A stretch of 24,112 nt of DNA from Candidatus Gracilibacteria bacterium (GTDB lineage Bacteria; Patescibacteriota; Gracilibacteria; UBA1369; UBA12473): assembly GCA_041658685.1 (NCBI GenBank), contig JBAZZS010000007.1, positions 1 through 24,112 of the forward strand. The letters are read 5' to 3'. This document shows, piece after piece, positions 14,250-22,500 of the stretch. The translations under genes and the position numbers were made by a program. The number at the start of each line of letters is the position of its first letter. Position 1 is the stretch's first letter. The notes under the pieces are model-generated. The model did no database searches. It was not told where the DNA came from and saw only the letters and a program-made list of their open reading frames with translations.

Positions 14250-16574
14250 TTACCCCATCTCCCCGGGATCCACATCAATGGTCCAGTCTTTTTTGAGGCG
14301 GGTTTGGGAGAGGTAGGCGCGGAGGAGAGTTGAGGGGGTCGGGCCTTGGATATAAACGTGCCAGCGGTAGCGGTTGAATTTTTTCATGAGAAAAGCCGGG
14401 GCTGCGGAGATTGTGTGGCGGTTTTCGAGAGGAGAAATTTGGGTGTCGAGGGCTTGCAATTCTTTGGCCACGCGTTCGGCTTCTGTTGAACACTTTTTTT
14501 GATCATCATCTTTGAATGTGAGCTTAATGATGCGGCTAAATGGTGGATATTTTAATGATTTTCGGTTCGTGACTTCTTGATCGAAAAATCCATCGTAGTC
14601 GTGAGTGGAAGCAAAGCGAAGGCTCATGTGCTCGGGGTTGTAAGTTTGGATCACGACTTCGCCTTGGTCGTGCTTGCGACCCGCGCGTCCCGCGACCTGA
14701 GTGAGGAGTTGGAAAATGCGTTCGCTGGCTCGGAAATCCGGGATGTGCAACCCAATATCGGCCAACATCACGCCCACCAAAGCCACATCCGGAAGGTCTA
14801 GGCCTTTGCTCACCATTTGCGTGCCGATCAGGACGTCGGCTTCTTTGTCTTTGAGTGCGTAATACATGGATTTGAAACTGCCTTTTTTACCTGTGGTGTC
14901 GCGATCCGCGCGCAAAATTCGCAGGGTTGGGAAAAGTTTTTGCAATTCCTGTTCCACGCGTTCGGTTCCCGCTCCAATGAATTTGATGGCCACGCTTTGG
15001 CATTGAGGGCAGGTGACCGGGACTTTTTCATACAATCCGCAGTGATGGCACACGAGTTTTTCTCCGGTTTTGAATTGATGGTGGGTGAGGGCTACGTCGC
15101 AGGAGCGGCATTTCATTACAAAACCGCATTCGCGACAGAGCACGGCTGAGGCGTGCCCGCGCCGGTTCAAGAAAAGAATGGCCTGTTTTTTGGCGTCAAA
15201 CGTGGCTTTTAATTTTTCCAAAAGCACGTCGCTGAATAGGCTGAAGTTTTTTTTGTGAAGTTCTTCGCGCATGTCTGCGATGTGTACGTGCGGAAGGAGG
15301 GTGCCGTGGATGCGTTCTTTGAGGGGGAAATAGCGGATTGGATAATAGGACGGGAAGGCTGTAGGCAAATTTTCCCCTTGGGCGCATGGGAGTCGGCCAC
15401 TCGGATGCGTGATCCTCGTGTCCTCTTCCTTGAAAATGCGCCCAAAAGAAAAATTCGCCATGCCTTCCCTTGGTTTATCATCGATTGCCATATACCTCGT
15501 CTCCAAGCTTGGCGTTGCGCTTCCCATCACAATTTTGGCTCCGGTGAGTTTGCTGATTTCAAATGCCACGGTTCGTGCATGATAAAACGGGGTGCGATCC
15601 TGTTTGTAGCTCCATTCGTGTTCTTCATCGATGAGAATCAAGCCCGGATTTGAGACCGGTGCGAAAATCGAGGACCGGGATCCGATCACCACGTCGGCTT
15701 CGCCTTTTCGGATGCGCCACCATTCGCGTTCGCGTTCGCCGGCGCCGAGTGCGCTGTGCAGGACCGCGATTCTTCCTCTAAACGTGTGTGAAAAATAATC
15801 GATGAGTTGGGGAGTGAGTGCGATTTCCGGGGCAAGAAGAAGGGCTTGTTTCCCTTGTTCAACCACGGCTTTGGCCAGAGTGAGATAGATTTCGGTTTTG
15901 CCCGAGCCCGTGATGCCGTGAATGAGAAATTTTTTCGCGTCTTCGTCGTTCGTTTTTAAAATTTCATCCACAATGTATTGTTGCGGGGGAGTGAGCGTCT
16001 TGGCGAGAATCGGATTTTTTGAAAGGGGAATCGCATGGTCAACATAACGAATTTCGCCCTGTGATTTTTGAATGAGATTTTTTTGTTCCAGGCTTTTGAG
16101 TGTGGCCGATGAAAACGCTTGAAGCGCTTCCCGACTGAGTCGCGGATGTTGATCAAATAATTTGATCAGTTCGAGTTGTTTTTGGCCTAATTTCAATGAA
16201 ATTGGTGTGTCAGTCCTTTCATAATAAATCGTGTACGGTGTCTTTTTTTTGGGATTCCAAACCGACGGGGGAAGCATGATTTTGAGTGTTTGATACAGCG
16301 GCGAAAAATAATAATTTGCCATCCATGTCGCGAGTTGAATTTGCCACGAATTGAGCAGGGGCTCGTCTTGTTTGGCGCGAAGAATGGGCTTGACCGCAAA
16401 GCTTGGTTTTTCGTTGTGAATTTTTACCACAATTCCGGTGGCACTGCGGTTGCGCAACGGTACCGTTACCGTGCTTCCGCATTGAATTTCGGTTTTAAGT
16501 TCCTCGGGCACGGCGTATGTCAGCGGTTTTTCCGCTCCTTGATTGGCGATGGGAAGAAGAATGTCTGCAAACAT
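14250..16574 (-). CDS. priA: Primosomal replication restart helicase PriA
   Basis: PriA recognises stalled forks and reloads the replicative helicase. The 774-residue protein has an N-terminal 3'-end binding domain (1-100), Walker A GITGSGKTEIY (220-230), the DEEH Walker B in LILIDEEHEWSYKQ (312-325) and GSATPSLET (351-359). The eight-cysteine zinc region starts at LCRECGFVMKCRSC (479-492) and continues with CHHC and CPQC (509-525). Helicase motifs IGTQMVSKGLDLPDV and QVAGRAGRKHDQGEV follow, and the C-terminus ends in the typical DVDPGEMG. About 40 extra residues at roughly 372-412 separate SATPSLET from the conserved VHIADMREEL. Part is encoded by a GC-rich palindrome, so it looks like an in-frame repeat insertion. 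The start lies six bases after an extended -10. Confidence 0.95.
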   Translation of the reverse strand: MFADILLPIANQGAEKPLTYAVPEELKTEIQCGSTVTVPLRNRSATGIVVKIHNEKPSFAVKPILRAKQDEPLLNSWQIQLATWMANYYFSPLYQTLKIMLPPSVWNPKKKTPYTIYYERTDTPISLKLGQKQLELIKLFDQHPRLSREALQAFSSATLKSLEQKNLIQKSQGEIRYVDHAIPLSKNPILAKTLTPPQQYIVDEILKTNDEDAKKFLIHGITGSGKTEIYLTLAKAVVEQGKQALLLAPEIALTPQLIDYFSHTFRGRIAVLHSALGAGEREREWWRIRKGEADVVIGSRSSIFAPVSNPGLILIDEEHEWSYKQDRTPFYHARTVAFEISKLTGAKIVMGSATPSLETRYMAIDDKPREGMANFSFGRIFKEEDTRITHPSGRLPCAQGENLPTAFPSYYPIRYFPLKERIHGTLLPHVHIADMREELHKKNFSLFSDVLLEKLKATFDAKKQAILFLNRRGHASAVLCRECGFVMKCRSCDVALTHHQFKTGEKLVCHHCGLYEKVPVTCPQCQSVAIKFIGAGTERVEQELQKLFPTLRILRADRDTTGKKGSFKSMYYALKDKEADVLIGTQMVSKGLDLPDVALVGVMLADIGLHIPDFRASERIFQLLTQVAGRAGRKHDQGEVVIQTYNPEHMSLRFASTHDYDGFFDQEVTNRKSLKYPPFSRIIKLTFKDDDQKKCSTEAERVAKELQALDTQISPLENRHTISAAPAFLMKKFNRYRWHVYIQGPTPSTLLRAYLSQTRLKKDWTIDVDPGEMG
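15383..15409. repeat. Imperfect palindrome within the priA insertion
   Basis: CGCAT and ATGCG enclose GAGT and ACTC arms around CGGCC. It encodes part of the extra segment THPSGRLPCAQG of PriA. The CGCAT...ATGCG frame resembles the palindrome inside the HNH gene. Confidence 0.4.
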
Positions 16575-16580
16575 GGGGGT

Positions 16581-16589
16581 AAAATACCA
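16581..16589 (-). promoter_or_regulatory. Extended -10 promoter of priA (leaderless)
   Basis: On the minus strand TGGTATTTT is an extended -10. Six bases (ACCCCC) separate it from the priA ATG, exactly as at the DedA gene. Transcription should therefore start at the start codon. Confidence 0.45.
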
Positions 16590-16674
16590 TAATTTTTTTA
16601 TATTTGTTTTTTTTTGAGTTGAGTTAAAATGACTTTAGTTTGATTCGCTCCCTTATTTTTTTATTTTCCCTCTC

Positions 16675-19029
16675 ATGCTTTCCTCTTTTTCTTTTGCCTT
16701 AAAAAGGCTGGGTTTGGTGTTGGCTCTTTCTCTGACAGGTGTTTTGGTGTTGGCTTCTCAAGCTTCGGCAATCACTTATACTACGGATATTTACACGGGC
16801 ACTTATAAAATCAATGCGATTGATACGGATCATTTTACGTTGGAGTTCAGTCCCATGACGGATCGAGGGATGGATGAAGATGAAAACGGGGTGCCGGATC
16901 TTGTTGATAATATTGCGGATTATGCGGAAACCAGTTGGACGTATTTGGTGGATTATTCCGGGCTTCCTTCTCCTTTAGACGATCAAGTTAAGGTTTTGTT
17001 GCTTTTGGATGATTTGAATATGTATTTGATCCAGGATTCATTGGGAACCACCTCGATCATGGATGATGGGACGATTTATTTTGCCGTGGATCCATCGCTT
17101 TCCGATGCGTTGTTGAAAGTCACGGTGGCGCATGAGTTTATGCATGTGATTCAATTCAGTTATGAAGGGTATTATGCCGGGTATGAACAAGATGTGAATT
17201 TCGCGGAAATGACGGCGGTGTGGACGGAAAATTATGTGTATGCCGATGTGGACGATTATCTCAATTATTTGCCTTATTATTTTGACGATCCGGATTATTC
17301 GGTGTTCACCGGCGTGATTCCGGAGGGAAGTTTGTTTGAATACGCGTTGGGTGTGTGGCCGATTTTTGTGAGTGAATATGTGGGGGATTATGCGATCCTT
17401 CCGGAGGTTGTTGAAGCCTATTTTGCTTCGGATCCGGATGTATGGGATTGTTTTGAAGCGTTTGAAAGTACGTTGGCGAATTGGGGGTATGATCTTCCCT
17501 CTGTGTATCAGGATTTTATGGTGTGGAATTATATGCCGAACAGTTATTATTCGGACGGGTATTATTATCCGTGGCTCTCGGCTCACGCGTCGTACACCGT
17601 GGATGAATATCCTCTTTATTCCGCGTCGGTGGACAGTTGGGATTTGCCCGCTCTTTACGGGGCAAATTATTTGATGTTTGAAGTGGATTCAAGCATGGTT
17701 GGGAGTGATTTTTCCATTACATTTGATAAGCCGGTGGGAGTGAATTGGGGCGTGGTGATGCTTCCCGAATCGGCGGATTATTATTTGACTGAAGAGATGT
17801 ATTACACGTCGCTTCCCGCGGAAGAGGATTTGGGCACGGTGGTGATGCCCCTTCATGAAGGGGATGTACAAATGACGGTCATGCTTTTTCCTTATTTTGA
17901 AACTCCGTGGACGATTGAAACCGAAGATGAGGCGTTCAGTATCGGGTATGAATATTATTATTCGGTGAATATCGGAGATTATTTAACCGAGGATGTTCCG
18001 GAAACATGGGGAGAAGAGGATTCGTGGATGGGTGAAGACCCTGTTGAGCCTACCGATGGAGAGGGAGATAAAACCGGAGACGAACCGGGTGAAAATTTAC
18101 CCGAAGAAGTGACCGGCGAGACGGAGATGGATGCGCTAACGGTTTCGGAGCTTGCCATTACTTCACAAGGAGACAGTTCCGTGTCGTTGAGTTGGACGCG
18201 GGTGATGGATGACCGTGTGTCCGGGTATTACATCAATTATGGAACCGAAAGTGGAGTGTATGATTATTGGCAATTTGTAAGCGGAGGTTATATCACTCAT
18301 TATACAATGGAGGATCTTTTGTCGGGCGTTACGTATTATTTTACGGTGACCGCTTATACCGAGGATTTGGGTGAAAGTGAGCCCAGCAATGAAGTGAGCG
18401 CCACCTTTGAAAAATTGCATTATTCGGATGTGGTGGAATCACATCCCAATTATTATGCGCTTAAATTTTTGACGTATGAGGGAGTGCTTGAGGGATATCC
18501 GGACGGGACTTTCCGACCGAATGCGGAAATCAATCGTGCGGAGTTGTTAAAAGTGTTGGTGTACAGTTGGTACGATGGAATGCCTGATAAGACTTTGTAT
18601 AAAAATTGTTTTAATGATGTGGCGAGTGAGTGGTTTGCGCCGTACGTGTGTTATGCCAAGGAGTTGGGTTGGGTGGAAGGGTATGCGGATGGAGGATTTC
18701 ATCCGGATTCGACAGTGACCAAGGGTGAGGCTTTAAAAATGATCATGAAATATTGGGAAGTGGAATTGCCCGCTGTCGCGGATGTTTCCGGTTTGCCCTA
18801 TGATGATGTGTACGCCGCGATTTGGTATGCACCGTATGTTGAAAAAGCTTATGAACTTGGCATTTTGGAAGAAACCGGGGGTATGTTTGGGGGCACGGAG
18901 CTCCGAACGCGCGCCGCGGTTTGCGAAGAATTATTCCGTTTGTTTGTGGTTGGTTTTATGGGAGCTGAGCAATACAACCAAGCGTCGTTGGATGCGTTTT
19001 TGGAAGGGTGGGGGGAGTTCTTTTTATAA
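16675..19029 (+). CDS. Secreted S-layer-anchored HExxH metalloprotease with FN3 domain
   Basis: The 784-residue protein has a Sec signal peptide: basic start, hydrophobic core 12-26, likely cleavage after ASQASA (residue 32). The catalytic module contains VAHEFMHVIQF (151-161) with zinc ligands H153 and H157 and general base E154. AEMTAVWTE (177-185) supplies a probable third ligand, E178. This resembles the MXAN_6640-type putative metalloproteases. A Tyr/Asp-rich region follows to about 435, then an acidic linker (436-486), a fibronectin type III domain (488-579) and three S-layer homology domains (582-630, 645-693, 708-757). The first two show GYPDGTFRPNAEINRAE and GYADGGFHPDSTVTKGE; the third is degenerate. 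It should be bound to the cell wall or S-layer and act on extracellular proteins. It stands alone, with a hairpin directly after the stop. Confidence 0.88.
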   Translation: MLSSFSFALKRLGLVLALSLTGVLVLASQASAITYTTDIYTGTYKINAIDTDHFTLEFSPMTDRGMDEDENGVPDLVDNIADYAETSWTYLVDYSGLPSPLDDQVKVLLLLDDLNMYLIQDSLGTTSIMDDGTIYFAVDPSLSDALLKVTVAHEFMHVIQFSYEGYYAGYEQDVNFAEMTAVWTENYVYADVDDYLNYLPYYFDDPDYSVFTGVIPEGSLFEYALGVWPIFVSEYVGDYAILPEVVEAYFASDPDVWDCFEAFESTLANWGYDLPSVYQDFMVWNYMPNSYYSDGYYYPWLSAHASYTVDEYPLYSASVDSWDLPALYGANYLMFEVDSSMVGSDFSITFDKPVGVNWGVVMLPESADYYLTEEMYYTSLPAEEDLGTVVMPLHEGDVQMTVMLFPYFETPWTIETEDEAFSIGYEYYYSVNIGDYLTEDVPETWGEEDSWMGEDPVEPTDGEGDKTGDEPGENLPEEVTGETEMDALTVSELAITSQGDSSVSLSWTRVMDDRVSGYYINYGTESGVYDYWQFVSGGYITHYTMEDLLSGVTYYFTVTAYTEDLGESEPSNEVSATFEKLHYSDVVESHPNYYALKFLTYEGVLEGYPDGTFRPNAEINRAELLKVLVYSWYDGMPDKTLYKNCFNDVASEWFAPYVCYAKELGWVEGYADGGFHPDSTVTKGEALKMIMKYWEVELPAVADVSGLPYDDVYAAIWYAPYVEKAYELGILEETGGMFGGTELRTRAAVCEELFRLFVVGFMGAEQYNQASLDAFLEGWGEFFL

Positions 19030-19060
19030 CGAAAGGGGAAACCGAAGGTTTTCCCTTTCG
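19030..19060 (+). terminator. Hairpin directly after the S-layer protease gene
   Basis: A 14-bp stem with one G-T wobble (CGAAAGGGGAAACC paired with GGTTTTCCCTTTCG) and a GAA loop starts at the first base after the stop. No T-run follows, so intrinsic termination is uncertain. It could also protect the 3' end. Confidence 0.45.
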
Positions 19061-19084
19061 GGATCCCTTTCCAAGTTGATGTTC

Positions 19085-19180
19085 GTGAATTTTTTGTTCG
19101 CTAAACTTCGTCACAAGCCACTTCGGGACCCACGAGACCCGAAAGTGTTTGTGACTCCGTGCGCTCACTAAAAAATTCAC
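19085..19180. repeat. ~96-bp imperfect inverted repeat
   Basis: The outer arms GTGAATTTTTT (19085-19095) and AAAAAATTCAC (19170-19180) are exact inverted repeats. The inner arms GTCACAA (19110-19116) and TTGTGAC (19149-19155) are also exact, and enclose CACTTCGGG against CCCGAAAGTG. The segment could fold into one long stem-loop. It may be a MITE remnant or structured RNA. Confidence 0.6.
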
Positions 19181-19279
19181 TCACCTTGTTTGATAGTTTG
19201 AGAAATTGCTGAATATCGGCCAATGGCTGAAGATTCAGCATACAGCTGAAAATAAGGAAGAAATGCAGGGTGCGGGAGA

Positions 19280-19304
19280 GCGCACTTCGCTACGCTACGT
19301 GAGT
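19280..19304. repeat. Copy of the GC-rich dispersed palindrome
   Basis: GCGCACTTCGCTACGCTACG followed by TGAGT matches 1901-1926 at all but three or four positions, including one indel. It is a member of the family found in several gaps of this window. Confidence 0.55.
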
Positions 19305-19379
19305 GGGGGAGGAAATACGGGGAAACCCTCACTTTGTTCGGGTTGACACTCGCTCATCCTTTGGATTCGCTCGTGTCTG

Positions 19380-19455
19380 TGGTACGCCAGGAGGGATTCG
19401 AACCCCCGACCCTCGGTTCCGAAGACCGATGCTCTATCCCCTGAGCTACTGGCGC
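19380..19455 (-). tRNA. tRNA-Arg (anticodon UCG), CCA encoded
   Basis: On the minus strand the acceptor strand GCGCCAG pairs with CTGGCGT, with a terminal G-U. The D-arm region reads TAGCTCAGGGGATAGAGC. The anticodon stem TCGGT/ACCGA closes the loop CTTCGGA, giving anticodon TCG, which reads CGA. The T-arm has GGTTCGAATCC. Discriminator A73 is followed by an encoded CCA at 19382-19380. The total is 76 bases including CCA. The cloverleaf is complete, and a consensus-like promoter lies just upstream. Confidence 0.95.
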
Positions 19456-19469
19456 ACAATAACGGATTT

Positions 19470-19499
19470 ATTATAGGAGGCGATGAGGCTGGTTGTCTA
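19470..19499 (-). promoter_or_regulatory. Sigma-70 promoter of tRNA-Arg
   Basis: On the minus strand TAGACA (19499-19494) and a perfect TATAAT (19475-19470) are separated by 18 bases. Transcription would begin about seven bases before the mature tRNA 5' end at 19455. Confidence 0.75.
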
Positions 19500-19504
19500 G
19501 GCAT

Positions 19505-19537
19505 AAAAAAGGGGAGCGGTTTAGTCCGTTCCCCTTT
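19505..19537 (-). terminator. Intrinsic terminator of secDF
   Basis: Read on the minus strand, a 12-bp stem with one wobble (AAAGGGGAACGG with CCGCTCCCCTTT) and a six-base loop runs into a TTTTTT tract. It begins about 22 bases after the secDF stop, just before the tRNA promoter. This is the clearest rho-independent terminator in the window. Confidence 0.85.
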
Positions 19538-19558
19538 AATTTAAGCTTTGTGCTCGGG

Positions 19559-22500
19559 CTACTTATTTCTCCATTTATTCCAAATCACCAACACCGGGGT
19601 GGCGATGAAGATCGAGGAATAGGTTCCGATGAAAATGCCGATCATGAGGGCCAACACAAAATAGTGAATGGGTTCGGCGCCAAAGAAAAACAGGGCGGCG
19701 ATGGTCATCATTGTTGCGCCGGAGGTATTGATTGAACGAGCAAGTGTTTCGTTGACCGCGCGATTGGCCACGTCCTCGAATTCTTCACCGGCTTTTTGGT
19801 TTTTGACGTTTTCACGAATACGGTCAAAGACCACGATGGTGTCATGAACCGAGAATCCGATGATGGTCAAGACTGCGGTGATGAAAAGTGCGTCGATTTG
19901 AACGTCCAACATCGCTCCCAAGACGGCAAATACTCCGAGAGGGATGAATACGTCATGCGCCAAGGCCACGATGGCGGAAATGCCGAATCTCCAAGGGCTC
20001 AAGTGGCGAGGGATGTGACGGAAAGCAAAGGCGATGTAGAGCACAATGGCGATGAGAGCAAGAATGATCGCGACCACTGCTTTTTGCGCCATTTGGGCGC
20101 CAACGGTGGCTCCGATGGTGTTGTAGCGAATTTCTTCGAGAGGGCCGAATTTGGCTTCAATTCCGGCCAGTAAAGCTTCGTGAGTTTCGTTGGAGATGTG
20201 TTTTATGCGAATCATCCATGTGTTTTCTCCGCTGGAGACCACAATGGGATCTCCAAGATCGATGACGATTTGTTCGGTGGCCGAGGTGAGGGCAAGCGTC
20301 TCGGTGGAAGAGTCTGTGGGTGCAACGGGATCCGTGGTTTCGATCAAGAGTGTTTCAATGTTTTTTAATTCTTCGGTGAGGGTCATTTCCGGAGTGGTGG
20401 TGGAATCGACGACAAGAGGTTGAGTGAATTGAATTTCCATGAGCGTTCCTCCCGTGAAGTCCAACCCGAGATTAAGACCTTTCATGGGTACGACAAAGAT
20501 GGATGCCAAGATGAGCAATCCGGAAATCGCAAACCAGAGTTTTCGCTTTTGCACGATGCGGAAAGTGGTATGTCCTTTTTTGGGTTTGCACATAAGGAAA
20601 TTATTGGCTCCGAGTTTGGTTCCCACCACGGTTCGTAAGAAGGTGCGTGTGATGGTGATGGCGGTGAACATGGAAATTAAAATTCCAAGGGCCAAGTTGA
20701 TGGCAAATCCTTTGGTGATGGAGCTTCCGAAATAAATCAAAATCGCACAGGTGATGAGTGAGGAAAAATTGGAATCTCGGATAGAGCTCCAGGCGCGATC
20801 GAATCCGATTTCAACGGCACCGGAAAGCGGACGACCGTTGTGAAGTTCTTCTTTGATGCGTTCGAAAATGAGGATGTTCGCATCTACGGCCATTCCAATG
20901 GAGAGTACGACTCCGGCTACCCCGGCTAAGGTGAGAGTGATGGGATTGGCCAAAAGATACGTGAAAAAGAATAGGATGAAACATGCGAGTAAAAAGGAAA
21001 GCATCTTTTCCCAAATGGATTCATCGCTTTTGAGAATGATGGAAACGAGAATACAGAAAATTCCCAGTGAAATGATGAGGGCGAGAGCGATGGGCATCGC
21101 GACTTTAATCACGAAAATAAGCATGATGGAATAAATGCAAAGTGCGATGTTGGCCAAAAGTCCGGGAAGGCGATAGTAAAGGAGCATGAAGGTCATTAAA
21201 ATCAAAACGCCGATGAGTCCGGCAAAAAGACTGGCATCCAAGGCTTCTTGTCCAAGGGAGGCGCCAATAGTGGATTGGCCTACGAGGATGATGGGGGCCG
21301 GGATGGCGCCGGTGTTTAAGTCTCGTGCGAGGTTTGTGGCTTCTTCAATCGTGAATTGACCACTGATTTGAGCGGAACCGCCACCGATTTTTTCATTTAC
21401 ATTTGGGGCGGAAATTAGTTGCCCTCCCACAAAAATGGCCAAGCGTTTGTTGATGTTTGATCCGGTGAGTTCCTCAAAAAGTGTGGCGCCTTCGTCATTG
21501 AATTGGATGGAGACATACGGTTCATAGTTTTGATTGAATTCCACATTTGCTCGGACAAAATGTTCGCCGGTGAGGGCGGTGGTGCTCCAAGGATCCGGGG
21601 TTGTGGCAAAGTAAACTTTTTCAATATTGTATTCGGTTTCCAGGGTGGTGGTTTCGGTGGCTTCTTTGATCTCTGTTGCTTGGATCAGATTAAATCCGTA
21701 TTCGGTTTCTACGACCTGAGAAATTTCACCTGTTTTTAAAGCGAAAGCCGCGTCATTAAAGGTTGGGGTCATAAAACGTTGGGAGATGTCTTCGATTTTG
21801 AAAAAGCCAAGATCTCCGTTTGTGGCTTTTCCGGTGGGGTCGTCGGAGTATTCGTTGGCCAAGGCGGCAAAATCTTCGCCATTGTCCACGATGCGAGTGC
21901 GAAGTTCTTCGGCCAAGGCTTTGGCTTCTTCTTTGGTGCGGATTGAGTCGCTGCCCAATTGAGATCCTTCGTATGAAATAATAATGGCTGAGGCTTGAAC
22001 TTCTTTTTCCGTGGTTTCAACGCGTTGTCCTTCACGACGATCGATTAAATTTACAATATAAAATCCATCAAGGGGGACAAGATTTCCCGAGGCGTCGACG
22101 GTATAGCCGTCATTGGTTTGGATGAGGTCGGAAACGGTGTTTCCGATTTCAACGGAATTAAGATAAGGAAGAAAATCGGCGTTCATATTACTTGCAAAAG
22201 TGTAGCTTTCTTCTCCGGAGGAAAAGTACGTTACACGAGTGGGGTTTTCGAGTTCGGCTTCTTTGGCCACAGCGCTGAAATCTTCTCCGGCCAGAATTCG
22301 ATCTAAAGCGGATTGAGCCGTGTTTTCAATGATTTGAATCTCGGATTCACTCATGGTTGGATTTGAATTTTCTTCTTTAAACTCGAGTTGAATGGTTTTT
22401 CCCACGATTTCTTTGGCTTTTTCAATGTCTTTGATGCCTGCGAGTTCGACCACAATGTGTTCTTCGTCCGCTACGGTGGAGCGATAAATATTGGGTTCAG

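Larger units (their letters stand above)
19061..19379. other. Gene-free stretch rich in inverted repeats
   Basis: No believable gene is seen on either strand between the S-layer protease and the tRNA. It holds a long imperfect inverted repeat (19085-19180), a GC-rich palindromic word (19280-19304) and a GACAC...GTGTC pair near 19345-19378. Short ORFs here have mirrored amino-acid content, as expected from inverted repeats. Confidence 0.6.

Noticed and set aside
18956..19180. Short ORFs on both strands after the S-layer gene
   Set aside because: Their open frames come from the 96-bp inverted repeat, which gives mirrored peptides; no start signals or family motifs.
19295..19504. Minus-strand ORF of 69 codons
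   Set aside because: It runs through tRNA-Arg; the GDRASVFGTEGRGFESLL-like stretch is a familiar spurious translation of a tRNA.
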